A program made the position numbers and the translations under genes. 64,000 nucleotides of DNA, from the NCBI RefSeq assembly GCF_005406125.1, contig NZ_BIXZ01000002.1, positions 248,001 to 312,000 on the forward strand, written 5' to 3'. Positions 24,995 through 33,893 of the stretch are shown in pieces. Under the pieces are notes generated by a model. It did not search any database. It was not told where the DNA came from and saw only the letters and a list, made by a program, of their open reading frames with translations. Each line of letters opens with the position of its first letter. Positions within the stretch are counted from its first letter, which is position 1. This DNA is from Haloarcula mannanilytica (lineage in GTDB: Archaea > Halobacteriota > Halobacteria > Halobacteriales > Haloarculaceae).

Positions 24995-25719
24995 CGGGAG
25001 AACAGGCCGTCGTCCTCGAAGGTCAGGCCCAGGTCGACGCCGAGCAGGTCCTCGGCCATCGCGGCGACCGTCGGTGCGACATCGGTGTCGGGGTCCGTCG
25101 CGAGCGGCCTGGGCGCGCCCGCTCCGATGTGGGGAACCGTGTGCGCGGCATCTTCGATAGACTGGCCGTCCTCGCCGTGGACACGCGCAGCGACGACGGC
25201 CGAGGCCGGCGCGCCGATGTCCCGCAGCCGCCCCTGCTGTCTCGGGAGCAGGTCGCTGCCGCGCTGGCTGGCCGGAATCACGAGTGCTCGCCGCTGTGCG
25301 GTCGTGGCGGCGGCGACGGCCTGGTTCGCCGCGACCGGCGGCACGTCGAGCAGGACGTGGTCGAACCGTCCGGCCACCTCCTCGATGGCCCGTTCCAGCG
25401 TCTGTGCGCTGTCGGCTGTCTTCGCACGGGCCAGACGCTCGAAGGGGGCGTGGGCCGGACAGAGTGCCACCCGTCCCTCGGCGTCGATGTCCCACTCGAA
25501 CAGCGCATCGTCGACCGGCGCGTCACCGACGGCCACCGCGGTCACGTCGGTGTCGAGTTGCCCCCCGACGTAGGTCGCCAGCCCCTGCGTGCCAAAGGCT
25601 GCGTCGACGACGGCGACGGACCGCCCACTCCGGGCCAGCGTCGTCGCCGTCTCGACTGTCAGCCTGGTCGTTCCGGCCCCACCGGTACACCCCACGAACG
25701 CGAGCGTCGAAACCCCCAT
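24991..25719 (-). CDS. MinD/ParA-like ATPase with degenerate P-loop
   Basis: 242 residues from ATG 25719 (MGVSTLAFVGCTGGAG). The fold follows MinD/ParA/CpaE: P-loop position GCTGGAGTTR (10-19), switch-like VVDAAFGTQGLATYVGG, and DHVLLDVPP as the Walker B-side strand. Both lysines of the deviant Walker A (KGGxGKT) are replaced, so ATP hydrolysis is doubtful. A pole- or envelope-associated scaffold or partition role is plausible. Upstream of HIT on the chromosome but 3' on its strand; the HIT gene is 43 bp upstream and may share its transcript. Confidence 0.8.
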   Translation of the reverse strand: MGVSTLAFVGCTGGAGTTRLTVETATTLARSGRSVAVVDAAFGTQGLATYVGGQLDTDVTAVAVGDAPVDDALFEWDIDAEGRVALCPAHAPFERLARAKTADSAQTLERAIEEVAGRFDHVLLDVPPVAANQAVAAATTAQRRALVIPASQRGSDLLPRQQGRLRDIGAPASAVVAARVHGEDGQSIEDAAHTVPHIGAGAPRPLATDPDTDVAPTVAAMAEDLLGVDLGLTFEDDGLFSR

Positions 25720-25762
25720 ACAGTCGCTATTCGGGTATCTTTCGGTAAAAAGATACGGAATT

Positions 25763-26191
25763 TTACTCCAGCCCGGCCGCAATATCCGCTTCGATGGCGT
25801 CCAGTTCGCCGTCGCTCAGGTCAGGGCTGTCGGTGACGAGCGCGTGGATCGGACGGCCGCCGTCGTCCTCGAACCGCGGGATGATGTGACCGTGGACGTG
25901 CGGGACTTCCTGCCCGGCTTCTTCACCGTTGTTGAACGCCACCGTGCTGGCGGGGGCGTCGACGGCCGCCTCGACGGCCGGGACGAGTTCGTGCAGCGTC
26001 GACAGCACCTCACCGGCCACGTCGGCGGGCGTGTCGTTCAGTCGCTCGTGGTGGGTCTTCGGGATGACGAGCGTGTGGCCCGGCGAGAGGGGGTTGGCGT
26101 CCAGAAACGCCAGCACGGTGTCGTCCTCGTAGACGGTTCGACTGGGGATATCACCCGCGACGATCTGACAGAAGATGCAGTCCTCGCTCAT
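25763..26191 (-). CDS. HIT-family nucleotide hydrolase
   Basis: 142 residues, ATG start. The histidine triad is intact in EVPHVHGHIIPR (HxHxH), with the opening CIFCQIVAGDIPS carrying a possible zinc-binding CxxC. HIT proteins of this group hydrolyse nucleoside phosphoramidates or AMP adducts. It lies between a uracil-DNA glycosylase gene and the MinD-like gene, all on the minus strand with short gaps, so it is probably part of one transcript. Confidence 0.92.
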   Translation of the reverse strand: MSEDCIFCQIVAGDIPSRTVYEDDTVLAFLDANPLSPGHTLVIPKTHHERLNDTPADVAGEVLSTLHELVPAVEAAVDAPASTVAFNNGEEAGQEVPHVHGHIIPRFEDDGGRPIHALVTDSPDLSDGELDAIEADIAAGLE

Positions 26192-26225
26192 AGCCGGGTG
26201 TGGGTCCGGCGGTCACAAGAAGGTT

Positions 26226-26849
26226 CTAGGTGTCGCCGACGCTGGCCACCGTCTCGGCGATGGCCGCCACGTACTCGTCGTAGGCGTACCCTAACCGGGA
26301 GAGCCAGACCTCCTGATACGACGGGTGAAGCAACGGAATCACGGGCAGGTTCAGGGCCTCGCTCCACCGTGGTTCGAGTACGTTGTCGAGGAAGCCGTCG
26401 AGGCCGGTATCGTCCAGCGCCAGCACCGTCTTCGTTGCGTGCTTGCCGGTAGTCAGCACCACCGTCGGCTCCACTGTTTTGACCTCTTCGACGAGGTACG
26501 GTCGACAGTTCGCCAGTTCGGCGTCGGTCGGGTCGCGGTTCCCCGGCGGGTGGCACTTCACGGCGTTGGTGTAGTAGCAGTCCTCGTGGCCGAACCCGGC
26601 GTCGGCGAGCACCTGCCTGATTTTCCGGCCGGAACGTTGCGAGGTGTAGGCCATGCCGGTCAGATTGCCGCCCCGCCACTGCTTGGCCTCGGGGTCGCCC
26701 TCGGCTGGCGCTTCGCCGACCACCACGAGGTCGGCATCCAGCGGGCCGTTGCCCCACGAGATGCAGGTCCGGCTGTCGGCGAGATCGGAACAACGTCGAC
26801 AATCCGCGGTGAGGGCGTTGCGCTGCTCGGCGTCGGGGAACTCGGGCAC
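26226..26849 (-). CDS. Uracil-DNA glycosylase, Fe-S type (family 4/5)
   Basis: 207 residues from GTG 26849 (VPEFPDAEQRN); GTG 26861 is the alternative, and the longer frame to 27161 runs through the divergent small gene and is not protein-like. Seen: 4Fe-4S ligands CRRC near residue 16, then C at TCISWGNGPL and C in NAVKCHPPGNR; the catalytic-domain motif VVGEAPAEGDPEA; and the C-terminal HPSY. It removes uracil from DNA, important in hot, sunlit brine. Divergent from the DUF4177-like gene. Confidence 0.87.
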   Translation of the reverse strand: MPEFPDAEQRNALTADCRRCSDLADSRTCISWGNGPLDADLVVVGEAPAEGDPEAKQWRGGNLTGMAYTSQRSGRKIRQVLADAGFGHEDCYYTNAVKCHPPGNRDPTDAELANCRPYLVEEVKTVEPTVVLTTGKHATKTVLALDDTGLDGFLDNVLEPRWSEALNLPVIPLLHPSYQEVWLSRLGYAYDEYVAAIAETVASVGDT

Positions 26850-26941
26850 ACGCGGGGGCACGGCTGTGAGCGGCAAAGCCGTGGCGGTCAGCGTCCCGCC
26901 GTACACCACAAGACGTTTGCCGCTGGTCGCCACCACAGCGC

Positions 26942-27116
26942 GTGTATACCCTCCTACGAATACAAGACGCTCGATGTCGACACCGGCATGTTCGGTAGCA
27001 GCAGCGTTCCCACCGACGAACTGAACGACCTCGGCGCGGACGGCTGGGAAGTCGTCGCACCGATCACGGAAAACAGCGGACAGACCGCGGGGTTGTTGCT
27101 CCAGCGCGAGCGCTGA
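26942..27116 (+). CDS. DUF4177-like small protein, start unclear (possible frameshift)
   Basis: The frame ending at 27116 reads YEYKTLDVDTGMF, then DELNDLGADGWEVVAPI and a closing GLLLQRER, which is the compact DUF4177 pattern. No in-frame ATG, GTG or TTG precedes YEYKTL: the first in-frame ATG is 26988, which would remove the first conserved strand. GTG at 26942 is one base out of frame; deleting one C of the CCC at 26949-26951 would restore a start MYTSYEYKTL. Either a 1-bp insertion (mutation or sequence error) or a shortened 42-residue protein. Function of the family unknown. Confidence 0.5.
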
Positions 27117-27175
27117 CCACCGCCACGGCGTTGCCGGCTGTTCCGTCTGAACGATAGGCACACAATCGATTGTCC

Positions 27176-27181
27176 TTTATT
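27176..27181 (+). promoter_or_regulatory. TATA-like box of ileS
   Basis: TTTATT about 26 bp before the ATG at 27204, no Shine-Dalgarno; it selects 27204 rather than an earlier in-frame codon as start. Confidence 0.55.
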
Positions 27182-27203
27182 GCCGGCGGCGGATGGAACG
27201 GGT

Positions 27204-30200
27204 ATGGAACGTTTCGCCGCTGTCGACGACCAGTACGACCCCGACGCCGTCGAGGACGGCGTCTTCGAGTACTGGGACGATGTCGACGCCTACGAGCAGA
27301 CGAAGGCCCACCGGGCCGACGGCGAGGACTACTTCTTCGTCGACGGGCCGCCCTACACCTCCGGTGCGGCCCACATGGGGACGACGTGGAACAAGACCCT
27401 GAAGGACTGTTACATCCGCTATCTGCGGATGCAGGGGTACAACGTCACCGACCGGCCGGGCTACGATATGCACGGGCTCCCCATCGAGACCAAGGTCGAG
27501 GAGCGCCTGGACTTCGAGAACAAGAAGGACATCGAGCAGTTCGGCGAGGAGAACTTCATTGAGGAGTGCAAGGATTTCGCCGAGGAGCAACTGGAGGGCC
27601 TCCAGACGGACTTTCAGGACTTCGGCGTCTGGATGGACTGGGACGATCCTTATAAAACGGTGAATCCCGAGTATATGGAAGCCGCCTGGTGGGGCTTCCA
27701 GCAGGCCCACAAGCGCGGCCTCGTCGAGCAGGGCCAGCGCTCTATCAACCAGTGCCCCCGCTGTGAGACCGGTATCGCCAACAACGAGGTCGAGTACCAC
27801 GACGTGGGCAAGCCGTCGATCTATGTGAAATTCCCACTCAGCGACCGCGAGGGCGAGCGGAGCGAGACCTCGGAACGAGCGAGCGGTGAAACCGCGAGCC
27901 GCGAGGGCAGTCTGGTCATCTGGACGACGACCCCCTGGACCATCGTCGCCAACACCTTCGTCGCGGTCGACGGCGACCTCGACTACGTGGGCGTCGACGC
28001 CACGAAAGACGGCGAGACCGAACGGCTCTACGTCGCCAAGGCCTGCGTCGAGGACGTGCTGAAGGCGGGCCGCTACGACGACTACGAGGTCGTCGAGGAA
28101 CTGACCGGCGAGGAGATGGTCGGCTGGGAGTACGACCACCCGCTGGCCGAGGAAGTGCCGGACCACGCCCAAGGTGAGGGCTCGGGGCAGGTCTACACCG
28201 CCGACTACGTGGAGGCCGACCGCACCGGGCTGGTCCACTCCGCGCCCGGCCACGGTGAGGAAGACTTCGAGCGCGGGCAGGAACTCGACCTCGAAATCTT
28301 CTGTCCGGTCGGCTCCGACGGCGTTTACACCGACGAAGCCGGCAAGTACGCCGGCACGTTCGTCCGGGACGCCAACGACGCGGTCATCGACGACCTCGAC
28401 GACAACGGCTTCCTCCTCTCCAGCGAACAGGGCCACACCGTCCGCGAGGGGCAGTGCTGGCGCTGTGACACGGACATCGTCCGCATCGTCACCGACCAGT
28501 GGTTCATCACGGTCACCGACATCAAAGACGAACTGCTGGCAAATATCGAGGACAGCGAGTGGTATCCCCAGTGGGCGCGGGACAACCGCTTCCGTGACTT
28601 CGTCGAGGACGCGCCGGACTGGAACGTCTCGCGGCAGCGCTACTGGGGCATCCCCATTCCGATCTGGTTGCCGGAGGACTGGTCCGGCGACATGGACGAC
28701 GCCATCGTCGTCGGCGACCGCGAGGAACTCGCCGAGCGCGTCGACCAGGACATCGACCCTGAAACCGTCGACATCCACAAAGGGACCGTCGACGATCTCA
28801 CCATCACTGAGGACGGGACCACCTACACCCGCGTCGGCGACGTGTTCGACGTGTGGCTCGACTCCTCTGTGGCGACGTGGGGGACCGTCAATTACCCCGA
28901 GCAAATCGAGGACTTCGAGGAACTGTGGCCCGCCGACCTCATCATGGAGGCCCACGACCAGACCCGCGGCTGGTTCTGGTCCCAGCTGGGCATGAGCACC
29001 GCTGCGACCGGCGAGATTCCGTACAAGCAGGTGCTGATGCACGGCTACGCCAACATGCCCGACGGCCGCGGCATGTCCAAATCGAAGGGTGTCCTCATCG
29101 ACCCCCACGAGGTCATCGAGAAGCACGGTCGCGACCCGATGCGGCTGTTCCTGCTGTCGGTGACCGCCCAGGGCGAGGACATGAACTTCTCCTGGGAGGA
29201 GACTGCCGAGATGCAGCGCCGTCTGAATATCTTCTGGAACGTCGCGCGCTTCCCGCTGCCGTACATGCGGGCCGACGACTTCGACCCCGAGGCGACCACC
29301 GTCGAGGACGTGAAAGACGACCTCGAACTCGTCGACGAGTGGGTCCTCTCGCGGCTCCAGAGCGTGACTGAGGCGATGACCGACTCGATGGACGACTTCG
29401 AGAACGACAAGGCGGTCGAGGAACTGCTTGAGTTCGTCGTCGAGGACGTGTCCCGCTTCTACATCCAGGTCGTCCGCGAGCGGATGTGGGAGGAGGAGGA
29501 CAGCGCCTCGAAACAGGCCGCCTACGCGACACTCTATCGCGTGCTCGAATCCGTGGCTGCGCTGTTTGCCCCGTTCACGCCCTTTGTCGCCGAGCAGGTC
29601 TACGGCGCACTCACCGGCGACGCCGGCCATCCGACGGTCCACATGTGCGACTGGCCGGAGGTCGACGAGGACCTGCACGACCCCGCGCTCGAACGCGAAA
29701 TCGAGGTCGTCCGCGAGGTTGAGGAAGCGGGCTCGAACGCCCGCCAGCAGGCCGAACGGAAACTCCGCTGGCCCGTCACTCGCGTCGTCGTCGACGTGGA
29801 CAGCGACGACGTGGCCGACGCGGTCCGCGCACAGGAGGCCATCATCGCCGACCGGCTCAACGCCCGCGCCGTCGAGGTCGTCGGCGCTGCCAAGGAGTGG
29901 GGCGAACTCCAGTACTCCGCCGAGGCCGACATGAGCGAACTCGGCCCGGCCTTCGGCGACGACGCCGGCCGCGTGATGAACGCGCTCAACGAGGCCCGCG
30001 TCGCCGAGCAGTCACTCGATACCCTCGAAGGCACAGTGAGCAAGGCGCTCGGCGAGGACGTTGCCCTCACCGAGGAGATGGTCGAGTTCCGCCGCGAGAC
30101 GCCCGAGGGCGTCACCGGGACGGAGTTCGCCGCGCTGGACGGCGGCGGCGTCGTCTACGTCGATACCACGCTCACCGAGGACATCGAGAGCGAAGGCTAC

Positions 30201-30461
30201 GCCCGCGAGGTCATCCGCCGCGTCCAAGAGATGCGAAAGGACCTGGAACTGGATATCGAGGCGCGCATCGTCGTGGACCTCGCTATCGACGACGAACGCG
30301 TGGACTCGCTCGTCCGCGAGCACGAGGGACTCATCAAGGAAGAGGTCCGAGCCGACGAACTCGGAACGGTCGAGGATGGTCACCGCAAGACGTGGGAGGT
30401 CGAAGGCGTGGAGATGAACATCGCGATAGCACCGGCCGCTGCGGCTGAAGCGTCGGATTAA
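27204..30461 (+). CDS. ileS: Isoleucyl-tRNA synthetase
   Basis: Charges tRNA-Ile with isoleucine. 1085 residues from ATG 27204. The class I signature appears as HMGT in PPYTSGAAHMGTTWNK and the second as GMSKSKGV; the domain order (Rossmann fold, CP1 editing domain with VIWTTTPWT, catalytic continuation, tRNA-binding C-terminus) is that of archaeal IleRS. Odd: residues about 215-232 (Arg/Glu/Ser-rich) form an insertion immediately before SLVIWTTTPWT that is exactly 54 bp and flanked by a 10-bp direct repeat. The reading frame is maintained. It is followed, after 60 bp, by convergent prs. Confidence 0.95.
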   Translation: MERFAAVDDQYDPDAVEDGVFEYWDDVDAYEQTKAHRADGEDYFFVDGPPYTSGAAHMGTTWNKTLKDCYIRYLRMQGYNVTDRPGYDMHGLPIETKVEERLDFENKKDIEQFGEENFIEECKDFAEEQLEGLQTDFQDFGVWMDWDDPYKTVNPEYMEAAWWGFQQAHKRGLVEQGQRSINQCPRCETGIANNEVEYHDVGKPSIYVKFPLSDREGERSETSERASGETASREGSLVIWTTTPWTIVANTFVAVDGDLDYVGVDATKDGETERLYVAKACVEDVLKAGRYDDYEVVEELTGEEMVGWEYDHPLAEEVPDHAQGEGSGQVYTADYVEADRTGLVHSAPGHGEEDFERGQELDLEIFCPVGSDGVYTDEAGKYAGTFVRDANDAVIDDLDDNGFLLSSEQGHTVREGQCWRCDTDIVRIVTDQWFITVTDIKDELLANIEDSEWYPQWARDNRFRDFVEDAPDWNVSRQRYWGIPIPIWLPEDWSGDMDDAIVVGDREELAERVDQDIDPETVDIHKGTVDDLTITEDGTTYTRVGDVFDVWLDSSVATWGTVNYPEQIEDFEELWPADLIMEAHDQTRGWFWSQLGMSTAATGEIPYKQVLMHGYANMPDGRGMSKSKGVLIDPHEVIEKHGRDPMRLFLLSVTAQGEDMNFSWEETAEMQRRLNIFWNVARFPLPYMRADDFDPEATTVEDVKDDLELVDEWVLSRLQSVTEAMTDSMDDFENDKAVEELLEFVVEDVSRFYIQVVRERMWEEEDSASKQAAYATLYRVLESVAALFAPFTPFVAEQVYGALTGDAGHPTVHMCDWPEVDEDLHDPALEREIEVVREVEEAGSNARQQAERKLRWPVTRVVVDVDSDDVADAVRAQEAIIADRLNARAVEVVGAAKEWGELQYSAEADMSELGPAFGDDAGRVMNALNEARVAEQSLDTLEGTVSKALGEDVALTEEMVEFRRETPEGVTGTEFAALDGGGVVYVDTTLTEDIESEGYAREVIRRVQEMRKDLELDIEARIVVDLAIDDERVDSLVREHEGLIKEEVRADELGTVEDGHRKTWEVEGVEMNIAIAPAAAAEASD
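27845..27908 (+). repeat. In-frame 54-bp insertion with flanking 10-bp direct repeat inside ileS
   Basis: CCGCGAGGGC at 27845-27854 and again at 27899-27908; the repeat unit is offset by exactly 54 bp (18 codons). The inserted DNA is purine-rich and contains a perfect hairpin (GCGGT-GAA-ACCGC). It shares the core GCGAGCCGCG with the leuS-upstream element. It looks like a small repetitive element tolerated in coding sequence. Confidence 0.6.
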
Positions 30462-30521
30462 GCGGCACGCAGTCGTGTCGCGACGAGCGGGATTTTCCGC
30501 CGTGTGTTTCAGAACCGGTGT

Positions 30522-31376
30522 CTACAGTTCTTCGGCGACGACCGGTGCGGCGCTGACCTCGCTGACCGCCCGCTCCAGGGTGTCCGTGCCGTAGACGGCT
30601 TCGACGCCGGCGCTGTTCAGTTTTGTCAGGGCGTTGCTGGCGAGCATCGGATGGACGCAACTGACGAAGATCCGCTGGGCGTCGCGGTCGTCGAGGACGC
30701 CGACGGACTCGCTCATCGTCGACCCAGTGGCGATGATGTCGTCGACCAGCACCACGTCCCGGCCCGCGACCGGCGCGTCGCTGGGGCTGATCTCGATGTC
30801 GCCGGTGTCGTAGTCCCGCTCCTTCTCGAAGAAGTCCGTCTCGCCGTCGCCGTAGGCGTTCCGGACCGTTTTGGCGAGGTCGATTGCGCCCTCGTCGGGC
30901 GAGAGAAACAGGGGGTCTTCCAGGGTCTCCGGCAGTGGGTCGGCGAGGACGCTCGCGGCGTCGGCGTGGGTGGCCGGCACGTCGAAGAAGTCACAGACGG
31001 CCGGTTCGTGGGGGTTTACCGTCACCACGCGGTCGGTGCCCGTCGAAATGGCCCGCGCCACCGCCCGCGAGGACACCGGCTCGCCGGGCTTGAACGCCTC
31101 GTCCTGGCGGGCGTAGCCCATGTACGGGATGACAGTGACGACCTCACTGGCACCGCTCTCGCGGGCTGCGTCCTGCAACTGGAGCAACTGGAGGTGCGCG
31201 TCACTGTCGACGGTCGAGGCGACGACGACCGCCCGCTCGCCCGACACCGTCTCGGAGACCCGGACGACGTGCTCACCGTCGGGGAACCGTTCGTACTCGA
31301 CCCGTCCCAGTCGCTCGCCCGTCACGTTGGCGAGGGTCGCCGCGAACGCCTGCGTGTCCGTCCCGGGGATAATCAT
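30522..31376 (-). CDS. prs: Ribose-phosphate pyrophosphokinase (PRPP synthase)
   Basis: Makes PRPP from ribose 5-phosphate and ATP for nucleotide, histidine and other syntheses. 284 residues from ATG 31376. The PRPP-binding loop VVLVDDIIATGSTM and an early RFPDGEHVVRV stretch are clear; the length and the lack of the bacterial regulatory flag segment fit archaeal (class III-like) enzymes. It converges on ileS and lies downstream of the beta-propeller gene with about 110 bp between. Confidence 0.93.
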   Translation of the reverse strand: MIIPGTDTQAFAATLANVTGERLGRVEYERFPDGEHVVRVSETVSGERAVVVASTVDSDAHLQLLQLQDAARESGASEVVTVIPYMGYARQDEAFKPGEPVSSRAVARAISTGTDRVVTVNPHEPAVCDFFDVPATHADAASVLADPLPETLEDPLFLSPDEGAIDLAKTVRNAYGDGETDFFEKERDYDTGDIEISPSDAPVAGRDVVLVDDIIATGSTMSESVGVLDDRDAQRIFVSCVHPMLASNALTKLNSAGVEAVYGTDTLERAVSEVSAAPVVAEEL

Positions 31377-31489
31377 ATCCGGTGGGTGGCTGCCCGGGCT
31401 AAACCCTGTTTCGGTTCCGTAAGGGAGTGGGCCGCGTGAGACAGGCACGCGGCCGTCTGGCTCCGACGGGCCGTGTCGCGGTCGATGCG

Positions 31490-32308
31490 TCAGGCCACGG
31501 CGACGCCGACAACTTCGGGGATGCCAAGCGAGCGCTGTCGCCAGCCGCCCTGTCCGTCGGCGGTCGCCTCGGCCGCGGTCGCAACGAGGAAGGTTCCGTT
31601 CTCGGTGATAGCGTAGGTGTCGTCGCCGTAGGTCACGTCGACGACGCGCTCGGTCGCCGGCAACGCACATGGCTCCCAGCCGCCGGCTGTCAGTTCGTAC
31701 AGGCCGTCCGCCGCGGCGGCGTGGACCCGCTCGCCGTCGCTTTCGACCGCGAGATGGCGACCCGGCCGGACCTCGGTCCACTCCCCATCGCCGTCGCCGT
31801 TCCTGTTCTCGTACCGGTACAGTCCGCTCTCGGTCGCGGCGTAGTCGCCGGCCACGTCGGCCACGTCTATCAGGCCGAGTCGGTCGAGCGACGGTAGGGC
31901 GTACACGCCATCGGCCGCGGCGAGCCGGTCGCCATCGATGGCGCGAACGTCGTCGACGGGTCCGAGTTCGGTCCAGTCGCCGTCGGCGTAGCGGGCGACG
32001 CGACCGTCGCCGGCCGCGAGCAGGCCGTCGCCGTCGTAGCCGACGGCGCTGGCCGGCCCGAACCCAGTCAAAATGAAACCGTCGTCGGTCAACACGAGCA
32101 CGTCCTCGTCGGTGGCGACTGCGATTTCGCCGCTTGCGCCGGCTACGTCCCGGGCGGTACAGCGCTCGCTCAGGCTGAATCGTCCGATCTGGCCGCCGGC
32201 GGTCTCGACGCGGGTGACGCCCAGGCCCGACGCGACGTACGCGTGGGTCTCCGGGCGTTTCTCGCCGTACATCCGCTTCTCCGACAGCGCGATGTCGTCG
32301 TCGCTCAC
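31490..32308 (-). CDS. HVO_0234-like beta-propeller protein
   Basis: 272 residues from GTG 32308, whose first base is two past the TGA of hemL (TGAAGTG). The sequence is a run of short repeats (TxxGLYR, ADGDWTEL, ADGLYEL types), typical of a beta-propeller, with many DG and GD turns and no catalytic signature. It resembles the haloarchaeal HVO_0234 family. Coupling to hemL suggests expression with heme synthesis, but a functional link is not shown. Soluble, probably cytosolic. Confidence 0.75.
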   Translation of the reverse strand: MSDDDIALSEKRMYGEKRPETHAYVASGLGVTRVETAGGQIGRFSLSERCTARDVAGASGEIAVATDEDVLVLTDDGFILTGFGPASAVGYDGDGLLAAGDGRVARYADGDWTELGPVDDVRAIDGDRLAAADGVYALPSLDRLGLIDVADVAGDYAATESGLYRYENRNGDGDGEWTEVRPGRHLAVESDGERVHAAAADGLYELTAGGWEPCALPATERVVDVTYGDDTYAITENGTFLVATAAEATADGQGGWRQRSLGIPEVVGVAVA

Positions 32309-32309
32309 T

Positions 32310-33647
32310 TCATATCGCCTCTTTGTACGCTTCGAGCGCATTCTCTATGTCTTCACCTGTGTGGGCATCACAGATGAACTGTGACTCGAACTGGTTCGCC
32401 GTGAGGAACACCCCCTGGTCTTTCATCGCGGGCCAGAACAGGCGCTCCCACCGTTCGGTCTCGGCCTGCTTCACATCGCCCCCGTTCTTGGGGCAGTAGT
32501 CGAACCGCGGGCAGGATTCCCGCTGTCGGCAACCAGATTCGCAATGGCCTTCGAAGGAATCAGGCCCGTCACGGGTGAAGATGACCTTGAACATTGAATC
32601 CCGGCCAACGACGGTGTACTCGGGGGCCTGGTCCCGGAGGATGTCCTGCAGGCCGGACCGGAGCCGGTCGCCGAGTTCGTTGACGTGTTCGTATACGTTG
32701 TGTTCAGCTGCATACCGAAGCGTCTCAAGTCCCGCGGCCATCGTGACCGGGTGGCCCGAGAACGTCCCGGACTGGAACACGTCGCCGGCGGGCGTGAACT
32801 GCTCGATAATCTCGCTTTTCCCGCCGATAGCGCCGACCGGGAAGCCGCCGCCGACGATCTTTCCGAACGTGGTGATGTCGGGGTCGATGTCGAACGCGCC
32901 CTGGGCACACTGGAGGCCACCGACGCGGAAGCCGGTGATGACCTCGTCGAAGATGAGCAGGGAGCCGTGGTCGTCACACAGTTCCCGGAGCGTGTCGTGG
33001 TAACCCTCGACCGGGTGGACGATGCCGTAGTTCCCGAGGATGGGTTCGGTGAGGACCGCGGCGATGTCGTCGCCGTGTTCCTCGAACACCTCGTGGGCGG
33101 CCGCCTCGTCGTTGAACGGGACTGTCAGCGTGTGCTCGGCGAAGCTCTCGGGGATGCCGGGGCTGGACGGAGCGGTGTGGTCGCCCTCGCCCTCGACCAG
33201 CGTGGACTCCTGTGCCCCGTGGTAACCGCCCTGCATCACGACGATCTTGTCCCGGCCGGTGTAGCCACGGGCCAGGCGGACCGCCGAGACGGTCGCCTCG
33301 GTGCCGCTGTTGACGAACCGCAGCATCTCGACGCTGGGGACGTGGCGGGTGACGAACTCGGCGAGTTCGACCTCGACTTCGGTGGGCGCGCCGTACATCG
33401 GTCCCTCGGCGGCGTGTTGCTGGATGGCCGACTGGACCTGTTCCGGTAGGCTGTGGCCCAGCAGGAGCGGGCCGTAGCCCATGACGAAGTCGATGTAGCG
33501 GTTCCCGTCGGCGTCGATGACGTGGCCCCCGTCGCCCTTCTCGACGAAGAAGGGGTAGGGCCGTGTCGCTCGAACGGAGGAGTTGACGCCGCCCGGCAGC
33601 ACCGATAGGGCGCGGTCGTACAGCGCTCGCGACTGCTCGTGGTTCAT
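32310..33647 (-). CDS. hemL: Glutamate-1-semialdehyde 2,1-aminomutase with Cys-rich insertion
   Basis: Converts glutamate-1-semialdehyde to 5-aminolevulinate for heme, siroheme and cobamides. 445 residues, ATG start. The fold-I aminotransferase core is intact: [23 protein letters not shown], the PLP lysine in [12 protein letters not shown], and the C-terminal [11 protein letters not shown]. Between about residues 362 and 390 there is an inserted [17 protein letters not shown] block of four spaced cysteines. The cysteines could bind a metal; their role is not known. The downstream propeller gene is coupled. Confidence 0.93.
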   Translation of the reverse strand: MNHEQSRALYDRALSVLPGGVNSSVRATRPYPFFVEKGDGGHVIDADGNRYIDFVMGYGPLLLGHSLPEQVQSAIQQHAAEGPMYGAPTEVEVELAEFVTRHVPSVEMLRFVNSGTEATVSAVRLARGYTGRDKIVVMQGGYHGAQESTLVEGEGDHTAPSSPGIPESFAEHTLTVPFNDEAAAHEVFEEHGDDIAAVLTEPILGNYGIVHPVEGYHDTLRELCDDHGSLLIFDEVITGFRVGGLQCAQGAFDIDPDITTFGKIVGGGFPVGAIGGKSEIIEQFTPAGDVFQSGTFSGHPVTMAAGLETLRYAAEHNVYEHVNELGDRLRSGLQDILRDQAPEYTVVGRDSMFKVIFTRDGPDSFEGHCESGCRQRESCPRFDYCPKNGGDVKQAETERWERLFWPAMKDQGVFLTANQFESQFICDAHTGEDIENALEAYKEAI

Positions 33648-33773
33648 ACCCGGGCGTTCGACTGCTGACAGAAAGAAACTGTTGTTACCTGCCTGTGTGA
33701 CTCCGCCGAGGCGGACGGCCGTTGAGTGACCGGTGGACGGATGTCAGAATCTCTGCCCGGAAGTAAGGATTTC

Positions 33774-33793
33774 GTAAAGAGTTACTGTTATAC
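33774..33793. promoter_or_regulatory. Palindromic promoter motif, nasA copy
   Basis: GTAAAGAGTTACTGTTATAC, containing the palindrome GTAA-AGAG-TTAC and followed by a TATA-like TTATAC. It ends about 100 bp before the nasA ATG. The same motif, one base different, lies upstream of narK at 37773-37790. A nitrate- or nitrogen-response operator is the natural reading. Confidence 0.6.
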
Positions 33794-33893
33794 ATTGGGT
33801 GTTCATCTACGTAGATACGAGAATGGTCGCCGAATGTACTGTAATATCATGTAAGAGTGGACAGATGGGCTCCGGAACGGGGCGTGTGACACT

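Noticed and set aside
27177-29678. 833-codon open frame antisense to ileS
   Set aside because: It mirrors the G/C-ending codons of ileS, has no domain, and lies fully inside a conserved gene.
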